Notes under the pieces: generated by a model
What the model was told of the DNA's origin: nothing
Databases searched by the model: none
Seen by the model: only the letters and a program-made list of their open reading frames with translations
In this document: positions 8,473-17,789 of the stretch, piece after piece
Layout of the letters: every line of letters begins with the position of its first letter
Numbering within the stretch: the stretch's first letter is position 1
Assembly: GCF_000332815.1 (NCBI RefSeq)
Contig: NZ_AOFD01000001.1
Coordinates: forward strand, 1 to 64,000
Direction of reading: 5' to 3'
DNA from: Arthrobacter nitrophenolicus
GTDB taxonomy: Bacteria; Actinomycetota; Actinomycetes; Actinomycetales; Micrococcaceae
DNA length: 64,000 bases
Program-made: the position numbers and the translations under genes

Positions 8473-9660
8473 TCAGGCGATGCGCATCGCCCCGGCGGCG
8501 GGTGACACGGTGAAGATGTCCGGCTCCGTGAAGCCGGCCTCGGAAAACGCCCGCACGACGGCGTCGCGCACCTTGTGTTCGCTGGCGGCGGGGGTGAGTG
8601 CGATGGCTGCACCGCCGAACCCGCCTCCGGTCATGCGTGCGCCGATGGCACCGGCTGCCCGCGAGGTATCCACCGCGAGGTCAAGTTCCGGACAGGAGAT
8701 CTCGAAGTCATCCCGCATGGACGCGTGGCTGGCGTCCAGCAGATGGCCGATGGCAGCGGGTCCCCGGTCGCCGAGGAGTTCCACGGTCTGCAGCACCCGG
8801 TCGTTTTCGGTGACCACGTGCCGGACGCGCCTGAACGTCACCTCGTCCAGCAGCCCGCTGGCTTCCGCAAGGTCGCCCACCTGCACGTCGCGCAGGGCTT
8901 TGACCCCCAGCACTTCAGCGCCCAGCTCACAGGCCGCCCGCCGGGAGGCATAACCGCCGTCGGCATGGGAGTGCGACACCTTCGTATCGATGACCAGCAG
9001 GACCAGCCCCGCGGGCTCCATTTCGAATGGAACAAGGGTGGCGTTCTGGTCCCGGCAGTCCAGGAACACCGCGTGCCCGCGGGCGCCGCGGAGTGAGGCG
9101 GACTGGTCCATGATGCCGGTGGGGGCTCCCACGAAGTCGTTCTCCGCCTGCTGGGTGGCCAGGACCATGTCCTGGGCTTCCAGGCCGGCCCCGGTGAGTT
9201 CGTTCAGCGCCGTGATGACGGCGCATTCAATGGCGTGCGACGACGACAGGCCGGCGCCCAGGGGGACGTCGGAATCCAGCAGCAGTTCAATTCCCGGAAC
9301 GTCGATGCCCCTTTGCCGCAAGGCCCACATGACGCCGAGCGGGTACTTTGTCCAGCCTTTGGCCGACCCCGGCTCAAGGGATCCGGTGGTGGTGGTTACC
9401 ACACCCTGGTCGCCGTAGGTGGAAAGCAGCCGGACGGTCGAATCCGTGCGGACTCCGACGGCCACGCGGGCTGTCCGGTCGATGGCGAAGGGCAGGACGA
9501 AGCCCTCGTTGTAATCCGTGTGTTCGCCGATGAGGTTCACGCGGCCCGGCGCCTGCCAGATGCCTGCGGGATCGCTCCCGAACTCCTGGGTGAAACGGGC
9601 AGCCAGGTCTCCTGCAGGGGCAGGAGCCGGCGCCGTGGCGGGATCAGGTGCGGTGCTCAA
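8473..9660 (-). CDS. galK: Galactokinase
   Basis: Phosphorylates alpha-D-galactose to galactose 1-phosphate with ATP, the first committed step of the Leloir pathway. 395 residues, the normal size. The galactokinase signature GRVNLIGEHTDY lies at 39-50, the GHMP ATP loop around residue 137 (SDVPLGAGLSSSHA) and the C-terminal GHMP motif MTGGGFGGAAIAL near 345. The first 20 residues are an Ala/Pro-rich extension. Its ATG overlaps the galT stop (ATGA), so galT-galK are translationally coupled and cytoplasmic. Confidence 0.95.
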   Translation of the reverse strand: MSTAPDPATAPAPAPAGDLAARFTQEFGSDPAGIWQAPGRVNLIGEHTDYNEGFVLPFAIDRTARVAVGVRTDSTVRLLSTYGDQGVVTTTTGSLEPGSAKGWTKYPLGVMWALRQRGIDVPGIELLLDSDVPLGAGLSSSHAIECAVITALNELTGAGLEAQDMVLATQQAENDFVGAPTGIMDQSASLRGARGHAVFLDCRDQNATLVPFEMEPAGLVLLVIDTKVSHSHADGGYASRRAACELGAEVLGVKALRDVQVGDLAEASGLLDEVTFRRVRHVVTENDRVLQTVELLGDRGPAAIGHLLDASHASMRDDFEISCPELDLAVDTSRAAGAIGARMTGGGFGGAAIALTPAASEHKVRDAVVRAFSEAGFTEPDIFTVSPAAGAMRIA

Positions 9661-10810
9661 GCAGAGGCTCCTTCGGAGAGGCCGGCCAGGGCCGGGGACG
9701 CGGGCGACGCCGGAACGGTGACCGAACGCAGGCGCTCGGCCACGCTTTCCGGGGTGGTGTCGTTGATGAACGCACCCATGGCTGCCTCGGACCCGGCAAG
9801 GTACTTCAGCTTATCGGCAGCGCGGCGGGGCGATGTCAGCTGCAGGTGCAGGTAGCCGGAGGGCCGCAGGACAGGGTCCAGTGGAGCCTGGTGCCAGGCC
9901 GAGATGTACGGGGTGGGGGTGGGGTACAGGGCATCCACCCGTTTGAGCAGATCCAGGTAGACGTCCGCCAGTTCGTCCTTCTCTTCACCACTGAGGGCCG
10001 CGAGGTCCGGTACGTGGCGGTGCGGAACCAGGTGGATCTCCAGCGGCCACCGGGCAGCAAAGGGGACGTAGGCGCTGAAGTTCTGGCCTTCCATCACCAT
10101 CCTGCTCCCGTCCTCCCGCTCAGCACGCAGGAGCGACCCCGTCAGGTCTCCCGGCCGTCGCGGGCGTCGTGGTACTTCCGGGCCGCGTTTCCCATCACGG
10201 CGGCGCGGGGCGTGACGTACGGGTAGGCGTAAATCTGCCCGTGCGGATGGTGCAGGGTGACCCCGATGTCCGCGCCGCGGTTTTCGAACGGGAACACCTG
10301 CTGGATTCCGGGCAGGGCGTTGAGGGCGGCGGTCCGTTGTGCCCATGCCTCAATGACGGTGCGGGAGCGGGTCCGGCTGAGCCCGCTGAAGGACCCGGTG
10401 TGCTCCGGTGTGAAGGACACCACCTCGCAGCGGCCGTACGCCGGACCTTTCGTTCCCCACGCCGCATCCTCCGGCACGGGGCCGAGCGCCGGTCCCAGGG
10501 AGGGAAAGCGGTTCTCGAAAACCACCACGTCGTAGTCCGCGGCCGGTATCTCGGAGGGGTTGCTGCCTGTGGTGGGGCAGATGGGGCACTGGTCTGCCGG
10601 CGGGAGGTGGGTCCGGGTCTGGCGGTGCGCTGCGACTGCCACCCACTCGTTCGTCAGGGCATCGAACCGGACTTCGCCCGGTTCACCCCGCGGGGGAAGG
10701 CCGCGGTGGTCCGTGGTCAGTTCGGCTGCCCGCGAAGCAGTAGTGCCGGCGTCGTCGAAATAAATCAGCTCCCGGCCGTCGGAGAGTCTGGTGCTGGTGA
10801 TCCCTGTCAT
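9657..10810 (-). CDS. galT: Galactose-1-phosphate uridylyltransferase (frameshifted)
   Basis: Exchanges UMP between UDP-glucose and galactose 1-phosphate. Restored length is 384 residues. A zinc-binding pair CPIC is at 75-78 and the active-site His-Pro-His (HHPHGQIYAYP) at about 188-190. The frame stops at TGA just after ARDGRET, because the minus strand reads ACCTGACG at 10145-10146. With one more C (ACCCTGACG) it continues LTGSLLRAER to the normal C-terminus EGASA. The N-terminal part reads through the HIT fold and the C-terminal part has HxH-type residues EIHLVPHRH, so both halves are needed. First gene of the galTK operon, transcribed from the AT-rich divergent region next to the epimerase gene. 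Confidence 0.9.
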
Positions 10811-10903
10811 GCAAAAAGTCTCGCATAGCCGATCAAAAAAGAATAGTTACGAACAAAAAATAACATTGACTATTGGTGCCGCCGGCGATGGCCGGGGTAC
10901 CGT
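10811..10903. promoter_or_regulatory. AT-rich divergent control region of galTK and the aldose epimerase
   Basis: This is the most A/T-rich stretch nearby (A-runs at 10833-10861). It holds GTTA...TAAC at 10846-10864 and AATAGT...ACTATT at 10842-10874, nested inverted repeats that could bind a DeoR- or LacI-type sugar regulator. TTGACT at 10866-10871 resembles a -35 but no -10 is placed correctly for it. TACCGT at 10898-10903 stands 6 nt before ATG 10910 and may be a leaderless -10 for the epimerase gene. Confidence 0.45.
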
Positions 10904-10909
10904 ATGCCC

Positions 10910-11869
10910 ATGACATCGTCTCCACACCAGGAATCCCCGGCCGGTTCGACTCCCCAGGCTTACGCGACGGGGCGGCAATATGAGCTGCGGCGCGGCGATG
11001 CCCTGGCCGTGGTTACCGAACTGGCCGCAGGCCTCCGCTCCTTCCACCGCGGCGGAGTGCTCCTCACGGAGACGTACGGCGACGACCAGATCCCGCCCGG
11101 GGCCACCGGAATCACGCTCGCCCCCTGGGCCAACCGGGTGGAGGACGGCACCTGGTTCCTGGACGGCAAGAAGCAGCAGTTGGACATCACCGAGGTTGGC
11201 CGGAACAACGCCAGCCACGGTTTGCTGCGCAATGCCGCGTACGCCCTGGTTGACGAGTCGGAACACTCGGTCTCCCTGGAGGCCACCATTTTTCCGCAGC
11301 ACGGCTATCCCTTCCTGCTGCGGCACCGCGTCCAATACCTCCTGGACGACACCCTGGGCCTGGTGGTCCGGCAGACCCTTGCCAACCATTCCAAAGCTCC
11401 GGCCCCGTTCGTGCTCGGCGCCCATCCGTACCTCCGCCTGGGCGATGCGCCCATCGAGGACCTGGTGCTGACGGTGGCTGCGGACACCCGGCTGGTGGCC
11501 GATGACCGGCTCATTCCCCGCAGCGCAGCACCCGTGGCGGGAGACACCGACTTCCGGTCCGGCCGGCACATCGCCGAACTCAGCGTGGACGTCGCGCTCA
11601 CCGGCCTGAAGCGCGTGGACGGCAAGGCCCGGCATACCCTGAGTGCCGCCGATGGGCGCAGCGTCAGCCTCTGGCAGGATGAAGCCTGCGAGTATGTCCA
11701 CGTCTTCGTGAGCACCGAGTACCCCGGCCGCAGCCGCGCCGTCGCCGTCGAGCCAATGACCGGCCCGGCAAACGCTTTCAATTCCGGCGACGGGCTCCGC
11801 TGGCTGGCACCCGGCGAGGCCTTCACCATCGAGTGGGGGATCGACTACAGCGTCGGGGCGCAAGGCTAG
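10910..11869 (+). CDS. Aldose 1-epimerase family protein (GalM-like)
   Basis: Interconverts alpha and beta anomers of aldoses; next to galTK the probable substrate is galactose. 319 residues from ATG 10910, or two more from ATG 10904; the TACCGT box 6 nt upstream favours the second ATG as a leaderless start. Family marks: APWANRVEDG (residues about 69-78), NNASHGLLR near 99-107 with the catalytic His, GAHPYLRLG near 165 and the Glu in AVAVEPMTGPANAFNSG near 285. It is transcribed away from galTK, with which it shares the control region. Confidence 0.88.
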   Translation: MTSSPHQESPAGSTPQAYATGRQYELRRGDALAVVTELAAGLRSFHRGGVLLTETYGDDQIPPGATGITLAPWANRVEDGTWFLDGKKQQLDITEVGRNNASHGLLRNAAYALVDESEHSVSLEATIFPQHGYPFLLRHRVQYLLDDTLGLVVRQTLANHSKAPAPFVLGAHPYLRLGDAPIEDLVLTVAADTRLVADDRLIPRSAAPVAGDTDFRSGRHIAELSVDVALTGLKRVDGKARHTLSAADGRSVSLWQDEACEYVHVFVSTEYPGRSRAVAVEPMTGPANAFNSGDGLRWLAPGEAFTIEWGIDYSVGAQG

Positions 11870-11908
11870 CGGTTTCCCATTAGGGCATGGCTGCGGAAGT
11901 ATTAGGCT

Positions 11909-13237
11909 ATGACGCCAACCGGGGATGCCGAACCGCCTTCAACCGCAGCCTCCTTGCAGCAAGAACCCGCTTCATCACCACCGACGCTGCGGGTTCTCGC
12001 TGACCGTGAACTGGACCGCGACATTCCCTACGGGATCCGCATCGCGGCCTCATGGGCCTGGCGGCTGGGCCTGATCCTCCTGGTGGGCGGTGCCCTGGTG
12101 TGGCTGCTCAGCCACATCAGTTTCCTGATCATCCCGGTCCTGGTGGCCGCGCTCCTTGCCGGGCTCCTTAACCCGGTGGTGGGCTGGCTCAAGAGCTACC
12201 GGATACCTTCCGGACTGGCCGTGGCCATGACCGTGCTGGGCTTTATCGGACTCATTGCCGGTGCATTGGCTCTGGTGGGCAGGCAGCTCTGGACAGGTTT
12301 CGGAGAACTTTGGTCCGAATCTCTGGCCGGGGTAAAGAAGATCCAGGACTGGCTTTCGGACGGCCCGCTCCACCTCACGGCCGACCAGATGGACCAGTAC
12401 TTGAAGGAAGCCACGTCGGCCCTGCAGGACAACACCAGCAGCATCGTCAGCGGCGCGCTCTCCTTCGGCAGCACTGCCGGCCACTTTGCCGCCGGCCTGA
12501 TCCTTGCCCTCTTCATCCTGATCTTCTTCCTGCTGGAGGGCGACAGGATCTGGGTTTTCCTGGTGCGGCTCCTCCCCAGGAAGGCGCGCGCGGCCGCCTT
12601 TGGAGCCGGCCGCAAGGGCTGGACCTCCATGGTCAGCTACGCCCGCATCCAGATGTTCGTTGCGTTCGTGGATGCGCTGGGCATCGGGGTCGGCGCAGCA
12701 ATCATCGGTGTTCCCCTGGCGCTGCCGCTGGCGGTGCTCGTCTTCATCGGCTCATTCATCCCCGTGGTGGGTGCCCTGGTGACCGGTGCCATCGCCGTGC
12801 TGCTCGCGCTGGTGGCCAACGGGCCGGTGAACGCCCTCATCATGCTGGGAATCGTCCTGCTGGTCCAGCAGCTCGAGAGCCACATCCTGCAGCCCCTGGT
12901 CATGGGCAAGGCTGTGGCACTGCATCCGGTGGCCGTCATCCTCACCGTTGCTGCCGGTTCATACCTCGCCGGCATCCCGGGTGCCCTGTTCTCGGTGCCC
13001 ATTCTCGCCGTCGCAAATTCCGCCATTCGCTACATTGCCGCCAGAACGTGGGAACATGAACAGGTGCCGGTAATGCCGCTGGCGGCCGGCGCCCCGGCGG
13101 ACAACACCATCAAGGACGTTGCCCGGCCGGCCGTGCGCCGGTACGGCAGGGACGCCGCAGCCGGCACCACAGCAAAAGATCCCGATGTCCGCAGCTCTCC
13201 CAAGCCGGGCGCCGGGGACGAATCAAGAGGAGAATAG
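11909..13237 (+). CDS. AI-2E family transporter (PerM/YhhT type)
   Basis: 442-residue integral membrane protein with eight predicted hydrophobic segments, beginning around residue 50 (RLGLILLVGGALVWLL) and ending near residue 380. The conserved family block FIGSFIPVVGALVTGA is near residue 290. Cytoplasmic tails at both ends are polar and the C-terminal 65 residues look disordered. Members export diverse small compounds or act as sodium/proton antiporters, so the substrate is not known here. It ends 3 bp before the ilvA start, which suggests one transcript. The ATG directly follows a TAGGCT box with no spacer, so the promoter assignment is unclear. Confidence 0.85.
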   Translation: MTPTGDAEPPSTAASLQQEPASSPPTLRVLADRELDRDIPYGIRIAASWAWRLGLILLVGGALVWLLSHISFLIIPVLVAALLAGLLNPVVGWLKSYRIPSGLAVAMTVLGFIGLIAGALALVGRQLWTGFGELWSESLAGVKKIQDWLSDGPLHLTADQMDQYLKEATSALQDNTSSIVSGALSFGSTAGHFAAGLILALFILIFFLLEGDRIWVFLVRLLPRKARAAAFGAGRKGWTSMVSYARIQMFVAFVDALGIGVGAAIIGVPLALPLAVLVFIGSFIPVVGALVTGAIAVLLALVANGPVNALIMLGIVLLVQQLESHILQPLVMGKAVALHPVAVILTVAAGSYLAGIPGALFSVPILAVANSAIRYIAARTWEHEQVPVMPLAAGAPADNTIKDVARPAVRRYGRDAAAGTTAKDPDVRSSPKPGAGDESRGE

Positions 13238-13240
13238 TCC

Positions 13241-14477
13241 GTGAATATCCTTGAAACCCTTCCCGTCACACTGGACGATGTCCTGGAGGCGCAGAAGCTG
13301 CTTGACGGGATTATTGCGCGCACTCCTGTTGAATCGTCGCGGGCGCTGGGAACAATGGTAGGCGGCGACGTTTACTTCAAGTGCGAAAACCTGCAGCGTG
13401 CGGGATCGTTCAAGGTCCGCGGAGCCTACGTGCGGATGGCCAGGCTGTCCCCGGAAGAGAAAAAGCGCGGCGTGGTGGCGGCCTCGGCAGGCAACCACGC
13501 CCAGGGCGTGGCCGTGGCCGCCAAGAGCCTCGGAATCAAAGCCCGCATCTACATGCCGCTCGGTGTGGCGCTGCCCAAGCTGGCTGCCACCCGCAGCCAC
13601 GGCGCGGAAGTTGTCCTGCACGGGCACAACGTCGACGAAGCGCTCGCGGAAGCCCAGCGGTACAGTAACGAGACGGGAACCGTGTTTGTCCACCCCTTCG
13701 ACAACGTTGACGTCGTTGCCGGCCAGGGCACGCTAGGCCTGGAGATCCTCGAACAGGTGCCCAACGTGGACACTGTGCTGATGGGCGTCGGCGGGGGCGG
13801 GCTTTTGGCCGGTGTTGCCGTGGCCATCAAAGCCCGGGCAAAGGAACTGGGCCGGGAAATCCGCATCATCGGTGTGCAGGCTGAAAACGCCGCTGCCTAC
13901 CCGCCGTCGCTCGCCGCCGACGCCTGGTGCCCCTGAAGAAGGTATCCACCATGGCGGACGGCATCGCCGTGGGCCGCCCCGGCCAGCTGCCGTTCAGCAT
14001 CATCCGCGAGCTGGTGGATGACGTGGTCACCGTCAGCGAAGACTCCCTGGCCCGGGCCTGATCTTCCTGCTGGAACGGGCCAAGATGGTGGTGGAGCCCG
14101 CCGGCGCCGTGGGCGTGGCAGCGCTGATGGACGGCAAAATCGAGAACCCGGGAACCACGGCCGTGGTCCTGTCCGGCGGCAATATCGACCCCATGCTAAT
14201 GCTGAAGGTGATCCAGCGCGGCCTCTCCGCGGCGGGACGCTACATGACAGTCCGGATGATGCTGGACGACAGGCCGGGCTCGCTGGCCACCATCGCCAGG
14301 ATCATCGCCGAGAACGATGCCAACGTGACCGGCCTGGACCACACACGGGTGGGCGGCTCCATCAGCATGGGAGACGTCTCCATCACGGTGAACCTGGAAA
14401 CCAAAGGCCATGAGCACGGAGCGCAGGTCCTCAGCGCCCTCCGCGCCGAGGGCTTCCAGCCGATCGTGGTGCACTAG
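13241..14477 (+). CDS. ilvA: Threonine ammonia-lyase (two frameshifts)
   Basis: PLP enzyme converting threonine to 2-oxobutyrate, the first step of isoleucine synthesis or threonine catabolism. GTG 13241 follows AAGAGGAGA. PLP lysine is Lys58 in GSFKVRG; the Asn of SAGNHAQG and the glycine loop GVGGGGLLAG are present. The C-terminal 80 residues (MTVRMMLDDRPGSLATIARI...) form an ACT domain, giving the length of the biosynthetic or catabolic single-ACT type. The frame breaks at 13923-13924 and 14057-14058. At both, GCCTG stands where GCCCTG restores the protein (ADALVPLKK and ARALIFLLERAK). Total restored length is about 412 residues. Two identical errors in one essential gene argue for a base-calling artefact. 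Confidence 0.9.
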
Positions 14478-14485
14478 GAGGTGCC

Positions 14486-15097
14486 ATGGAAGGGCTGACC
14501 GGGGACGGGGGCATCAGGCAGCGCCAAACCGTGGCGGCGAGGGCCAAGGGCGGCCTGCTGGTCCTTGGCGCTTTCGTGGTCCTGCTGTTTGTCATCGAGC
14601 TCTTCAACATGGTGATGCTCCGCTCGCTCAACGCGACGTTCGGGCTCCGGCCCCGCAGCGCTGACGGGCTGCTGGACATCTTCACCTTTCCCCTCCTGCA
14701 CGCGAACCTGAACCACCTGCTCTCCAACGGCCTGCCGCTGATCATATTCGGATTCCTGGTGTTCCTCTCCGGCCTCCGGGTGTTCATGACCGCCCTGGCT
14801 TTCAGCTGGCTGGGGTCCGGACTTACGGTCTGGCTGATCGGCGACAGCGGCGTCACCGTGGGCTCGTCGGGCCTCGTTTTCGGCTTGTTCTCGTTCCTCC
14901 TGGTCCGGGGTTTCTTCAACCGCAGCTGGCGGCAGATCCTCCTGGCCGTGGTCCTCTTCATGGGGTACGGGAGCATCCTGCTCGGGATCCTGCCCATCGT
15001 TTCCGGTTTCGTCTCGTGGCAGGCACATCTGGGCGGTGCCGCCGGGGGACTGGTGGCGGCGCTGCTGCTGCGGCCGCGGACGGCCCGCGTGGCCTGA
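14486..15097 (+). CDS. Rhomboid family intramembrane serine protease
   Basis: 203-residue six-helix membrane protein. The catalytic serine lies in GSSG at 126-129 (Ser128) and the catalytic His in AHLGGAAGG near residue 183. The HANLNHLLSN motif at 72-81 supplies the oxyanion residues. Start ATG 14486 has AGGAGG 7 nt upstream and follows the ilvA stop by 8 bp. Rhomboids cut within membrane helices; substrates in actinobacteria are mostly unknown. Terminated by a strong hairpin shared with greA. Confidence 0.9.
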   Translation: MEGLTGDGGIRQRQTVAARAKGGLLVLGAFVVLLFVIELFNMVMLRSLNATFGLRPRSADGLLDIFTFPLLHANLNHLLSNGLPLIIFGFLVFLSGLRVFMTALAFSWLGSGLTVWLIGDSGVTVGSSGLVFGLFSFLLVRGFFNRSWRQILLAVVLFMGYGSILLGILPIVSGFVSWQAHLGGAAGGLVAALLLRPRTARVA

Positions 15098-15118
15098 CCG
15101 GCCGCAGGCAGGGAACGC

Positions 15119-15155
15119 AAAAGCGCCGGCCCCTTGCGGGTGCCGGCGCTTTTTT
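15119..15155. terminator. Bidirectional terminator between rhomboid and greA
   Basis: AAAAGCGCCGGC (15119-15130) pairs with GCCGGCGCTTTT (15142-15153), with an inner CCC/GGG extension and flanking A and T runs on both sides. It serves the convergent rhomboid and greA genes. Confidence 0.92.
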
Positions 15156-15171
15156 GTGTGCCTGTCTGGAA

Positions 15172-15666
15172 CTAGGCTGCGTACGGCTTGGCGGACAGGA
15201 TTTCCACCTTGATGTCCTTGCCGTTCGGTGCCGTGTAGCTGAGCGTCTCGCCTTCCTTGTGCCCCAGGATGGCAGCTCCCAGCGGAGACTTCTCGCTGAA
15301 CACGTCCAGGTCGGAATCGCCTGCGATTTCGCGGGATCCGAGCAGGAAGGTTTCCTCGTCGCCGGCAATCCTGGCGACGACGATCATGCCGGGCTCAACG
15401 ATGCCATCGTCAGCGGGAGACTCGCCCACGTGGGCGTCGCGGAGCAGGACCGTGAGCTGGCGGATGCGGGCCTCAATCTTGCCCTGCTCCTCCTTGGCGG
15501 CATGGTAGCCGCCGTTCTCCTTGAGGTCCCCCTCTTGCCGGGCTGCATCGATCTTCTGGACAATTTCCGCCCGGCCAGGGCCGGAAAGGTGGTCCAGCTC
15601 TGCCTTCAGGCGGTCAAAAGCTTCCTGGGTAAGCCAGGCTGCAGCTGCGCTGTTGGTGGTAGACAC
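15172..15666 (-). CDS. greA: Transcription elongation factor GreA
   Basis: 164 residues from GTG 15666, chosen because AGAGGAGAA stands just upstream; an earlier ATG at 15696 lacks a ribosome site. N-terminal coiled coil (AFDRLKAELDHL...EIVQKIDAARQEGDLKENGGYHAAKEEQGKIEARIRQL) with the acidic tip residues that reach the polymerase active site, then the globular C-terminal domain (GPNGKDIKVEI). GreA rescues backtracked RNA polymerase by stimulating transcript cleavage. In M. tuberculosis it has the same neighbours (DUF4307 and mca). Confidence 0.95.
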   Translation of the reverse strand: MSTTNSAAAAWLTQEAFDRLKAELDHLSGPGRAEIVQKIDAARQEGDLKENGGYHAAKEEQGKIEARIRQLTVLLRDAHVGESPADDGIVEPGMIVVARIAGDEETFLLGSREIAGDSDLDVFSEKSPLGAAILGHKEGETLSYTAPNGKDIKVEILSAKPYAA

Positions 15667-15817
15667 GGACTTCTCCTCTAATGGTCCTACATGCAAAAGA
15701 CCCCGCCACAGTGGCCACTTGTGGAACAGTAACCAGCTCAGCGGGGTGAAGGTATTGCTCCATTGTAGTCAATCCTGTGGACTTATCCCAACAGGGGAGC
15801 GGCGCACGTCACATCCA

Positions 15818-16276
15818 CTAATCCGCTTTATCCGCTATCCAGCAGTCGTCCACCACGCCGGACACGGACGGCGATTCGGTCCGGACGGCCACGCGCTGCG
15901 TCACTGTCCTGCCGCCGTCGGACGTTCCCTCCCGGGCGTCTGCCGGGATGTCCACTACCTTCCAGCCCACGATGGCGAACTTGGAATCCAGCGCCTTGAC
16001 AGCGCACTGCACAGCGGTCCCCGGTTCCCGGGTCACCTGGAAGTCCACCTCGGCCAGCGTGCCGTCAGGGGTGCTGTAGCCGATGTCCTTGAACGAGATA
16101 TCCGTCAGCGAGTTGGACGTGGAGACCCATGCCATGAAGCCGATCCCGCCCGCCAGGGCCACCACGGCGATGGCCCGCTTGGCAGCGGCGGAGAGCCCCC
16201 GCTTTTTAGCACCATAGCGATTGGCTAGGCTAGTGTCTGCGGGCGCGGATGGGGCCGGCTGGTCCGGGGAAGTCAC
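15818..16276 (-). CDS. DUF4307 family single-pass membrane protein
   Basis: 152 residues. A short polar N-terminus is followed by one hydrophobic helix at about 34-52 (KRAIAVVALAGGIGFMAWV) and an outer domain with two cysteines (AVQCAVKAL and DDCWIADK) that may form a disulfide. Starts at GTG 16276 with a leaderless-type TAAACT box 6 nt upstream. DUF4307 genes accompany greA and mca in many actinobacteria. Function unknown. Confidence 0.85.
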   Translation of the reverse strand: MTSPDQPAPSAPADTSLANRYGAKKRGLSAAAKRAIAVVALAGGIGFMAWVSTSNSLTDISFKDIGYSTPDGTLAEVDFQVTREPGTAVQCAVKALDSKFAIVGWKVVDIPADAREGTSDGGRTVTQRVAVRTESPSVSGVVDDCWIADKAD

Positions 16277-16282
16277 CCGTCC

Positions 16283-16288
16283 AGTTTA
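16283..16288 (-). promoter_or_regulatory. -10 box TAAACT, leaderless start of the DUF4307 gene
   Basis: On the minus strand TAAACT stands 6 nt before GTG 16276, with no Shine-Dalgarno sequence between. Confidence 0.5.
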
Positions 16289-16388
16289 GTGCCCATTCCG
16301 CCGGTGCCGGTCCTGCACCCGGTGGCGGCAGCGGCCCGCCCGCCGTTGTAACAGCCATAACCAAAGATGAATGAGGAGCCGTCCCTCC

Positions 16389-17293
16389 ATGACAGCGTCC
16401 AGCAACTCCCCGGCACCGCTACGGCTGCTTGCAGTCCATGCCCACCCGGATGACGAATCCAGCAAGGGCGCTGCGACGATGGCCAAATACGCCGCCTCCG
16501 GCGTGGACGTCATGGTGGCAACATGCACGGACGGTTCCCGAGGGGACATCCAGAACCCGGCGGTGGAAGGCGAACCGCACCCCAAACGGGACATGGCCGG
16601 GGCCAGGCGCCTTGAAATGGAGAGTGCCGCCAAAATCCTGGGCATCAGGCAGCGATGGCTCGGGTTCGTGGATTCCGGGCTTCCCGAGGGCGATCCGCTG
16701 CCGCCGCTGCCCGCGGGCGCCTTTGCCACGCTGCCGCTGCACCGGGCCGCGGCGCCCCTGGTGCGGCTGGTGCGCTCCTTCAAGCCGCACGTCATCCTGA
16801 GCTACGACGAGAATGGCGGATATCCCCACCCGGACCACATCATGGCCCACCGGGTGGCAGTCGAAGCCTTCGAGGCGGCGGGCGACCCTGAACGCTATCC
16901 CGGTGCGGGGGAGCCGTGGGAGCCGAGCAAGCTCTACTACGACAGGGCTTTCAGCCCGGAGCGGTTCCGGGCGCTGCATTTCGCGCTGGAGGAGGCCGGC
17001 CTGCAGTCTCCGTATGCCGAGCGGCTGGCCGCCTGGCTGGAGTCCGACGCCGAGGGCCACACGCCGCCGCCGGCAGCACATCCGACCACCACGCAGATCG
17101 ATTGCGGCGATTTCTTCGAGGTGCGCGAGGACGCCCTGCGTGCACACCGGACGCAGGTGGATCCGCTGGGGTTCTTTTTTGCCGTGTCGGCGGAGATGCA
17201 GCGGCGCGCCTGGCCGTGGGAGGACTACTCGCTGATCCATTCCCGGGTGCCTCAGAACTCCCGGAGAAGGACCTGTTCGCGGGGCTAAGATAG
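16389..17293 (+). CDS. mca: Mycothiol S-conjugate amidase (frameshifted near the end)
   Basis: LmbE-like zinc hydrolase that cuts mycothiol conjugates, releasing a mercapturate for export; central to detoxification in actinobacteria. Metal ligands HAHPDDE at 17-23 and HPDH near residue 142. The CTDGSRGDIQNP segment and the length (about 301) fit Mca better than the deacetylase MshB. Start ATG 16389 has GAGGAG at 16374-16379; ATG 16371 has no ribosome site. At 17250-17251 GTGCCTCAG lacks one C. GTGCCCTCAG restores VPSELPEKDLFAGLR and the stop at 17293; as read, the protein ends with an unrelated Arg-rich tail at 17288. Confidence 0.92.
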
Positions 17294-17383
17294 TAGCGGC
17301 AGGCAATTTCTATGCCGCGTAGAAGATAAGCCGGCCCTCCGGCCGCGCCATCCGCCGCCACCCGTTCCACAGAAGGTTTAATC

Positions 17384-17719
17384 GTGCATCATCTGCTCCT
17401 CAGCCTGGCCACCACCCCCACGCCGCTGCCCACCCCTACGCTGCGGGAAGGCATCTCTGAGGACCAGGTGACGCCGGGCCTCCTGGGCTTCATCATGACC
17501 GCTTTCTTCGTGGTGGCCACTGCCCTGCTGATCGTGGACATGGTCCGCCGGATCCGCAGGGTCCGCTACCGGGCACAGGTGGAAGAGGACCGCATGGCAG
17601 CCGCCGCAGCCGCGGATGTGGCGGCGGCCGACGCGCAGGACGGGCTGGAGTCCACACCCAGGCAGTCCGACGGCGATGGCAACGGCATTGCCCCCGGCCA
17701 GTCCCGGCCGCAGGACTAG
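17384..17719 (+). CDS. Small single-pass membrane protein downstream of mca
   Basis: 111 residues, GTG start with AAGG upstream. A short N-terminal segment is followed by a hydrophobic helix at about 31-52 (LLGFIMTAFFVVATALLIVDMV), a basic stop-transfer patch RRIRRVRYRAQ and an Ala/Asp-rich tail. A small membrane gene follows mca in M. tuberculosis as well (Rv1083), so the pairing is conserved. No catalytic motif; function unknown. Confidence 0.7.
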   Translation: MHHLLLSLATTPTPLPTPTLREGISEDQVTPGLLGFIMTAFFVVATALLIVDMVRRIRRVRYRAQVEEDRMAAAAAADVAAADAQDGLESTPRQSDGDGNGIAPGQSRPQD

Positions 17720-17789
17720 GGCCCCGCGCCGGGCTTTCACAGTGCCGCCGGCTTCCCGCCCGGCCGGCCCTGGATGAGGCCTCGTCTGC

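Noticed and set aside
11903..11908. TAGGCT as leaderless -10 of the AI-2E gene
   Set aside because: It touches the ATG with no spacer, so transcription could not begin at that start codon.
16371..16388. Earlier ATG for mca
   Set aside because: ATG 16371 has no ribosome site, while ATG 16389 has GAGGAG at the right distance, and the extra residues are not needed for the fold.
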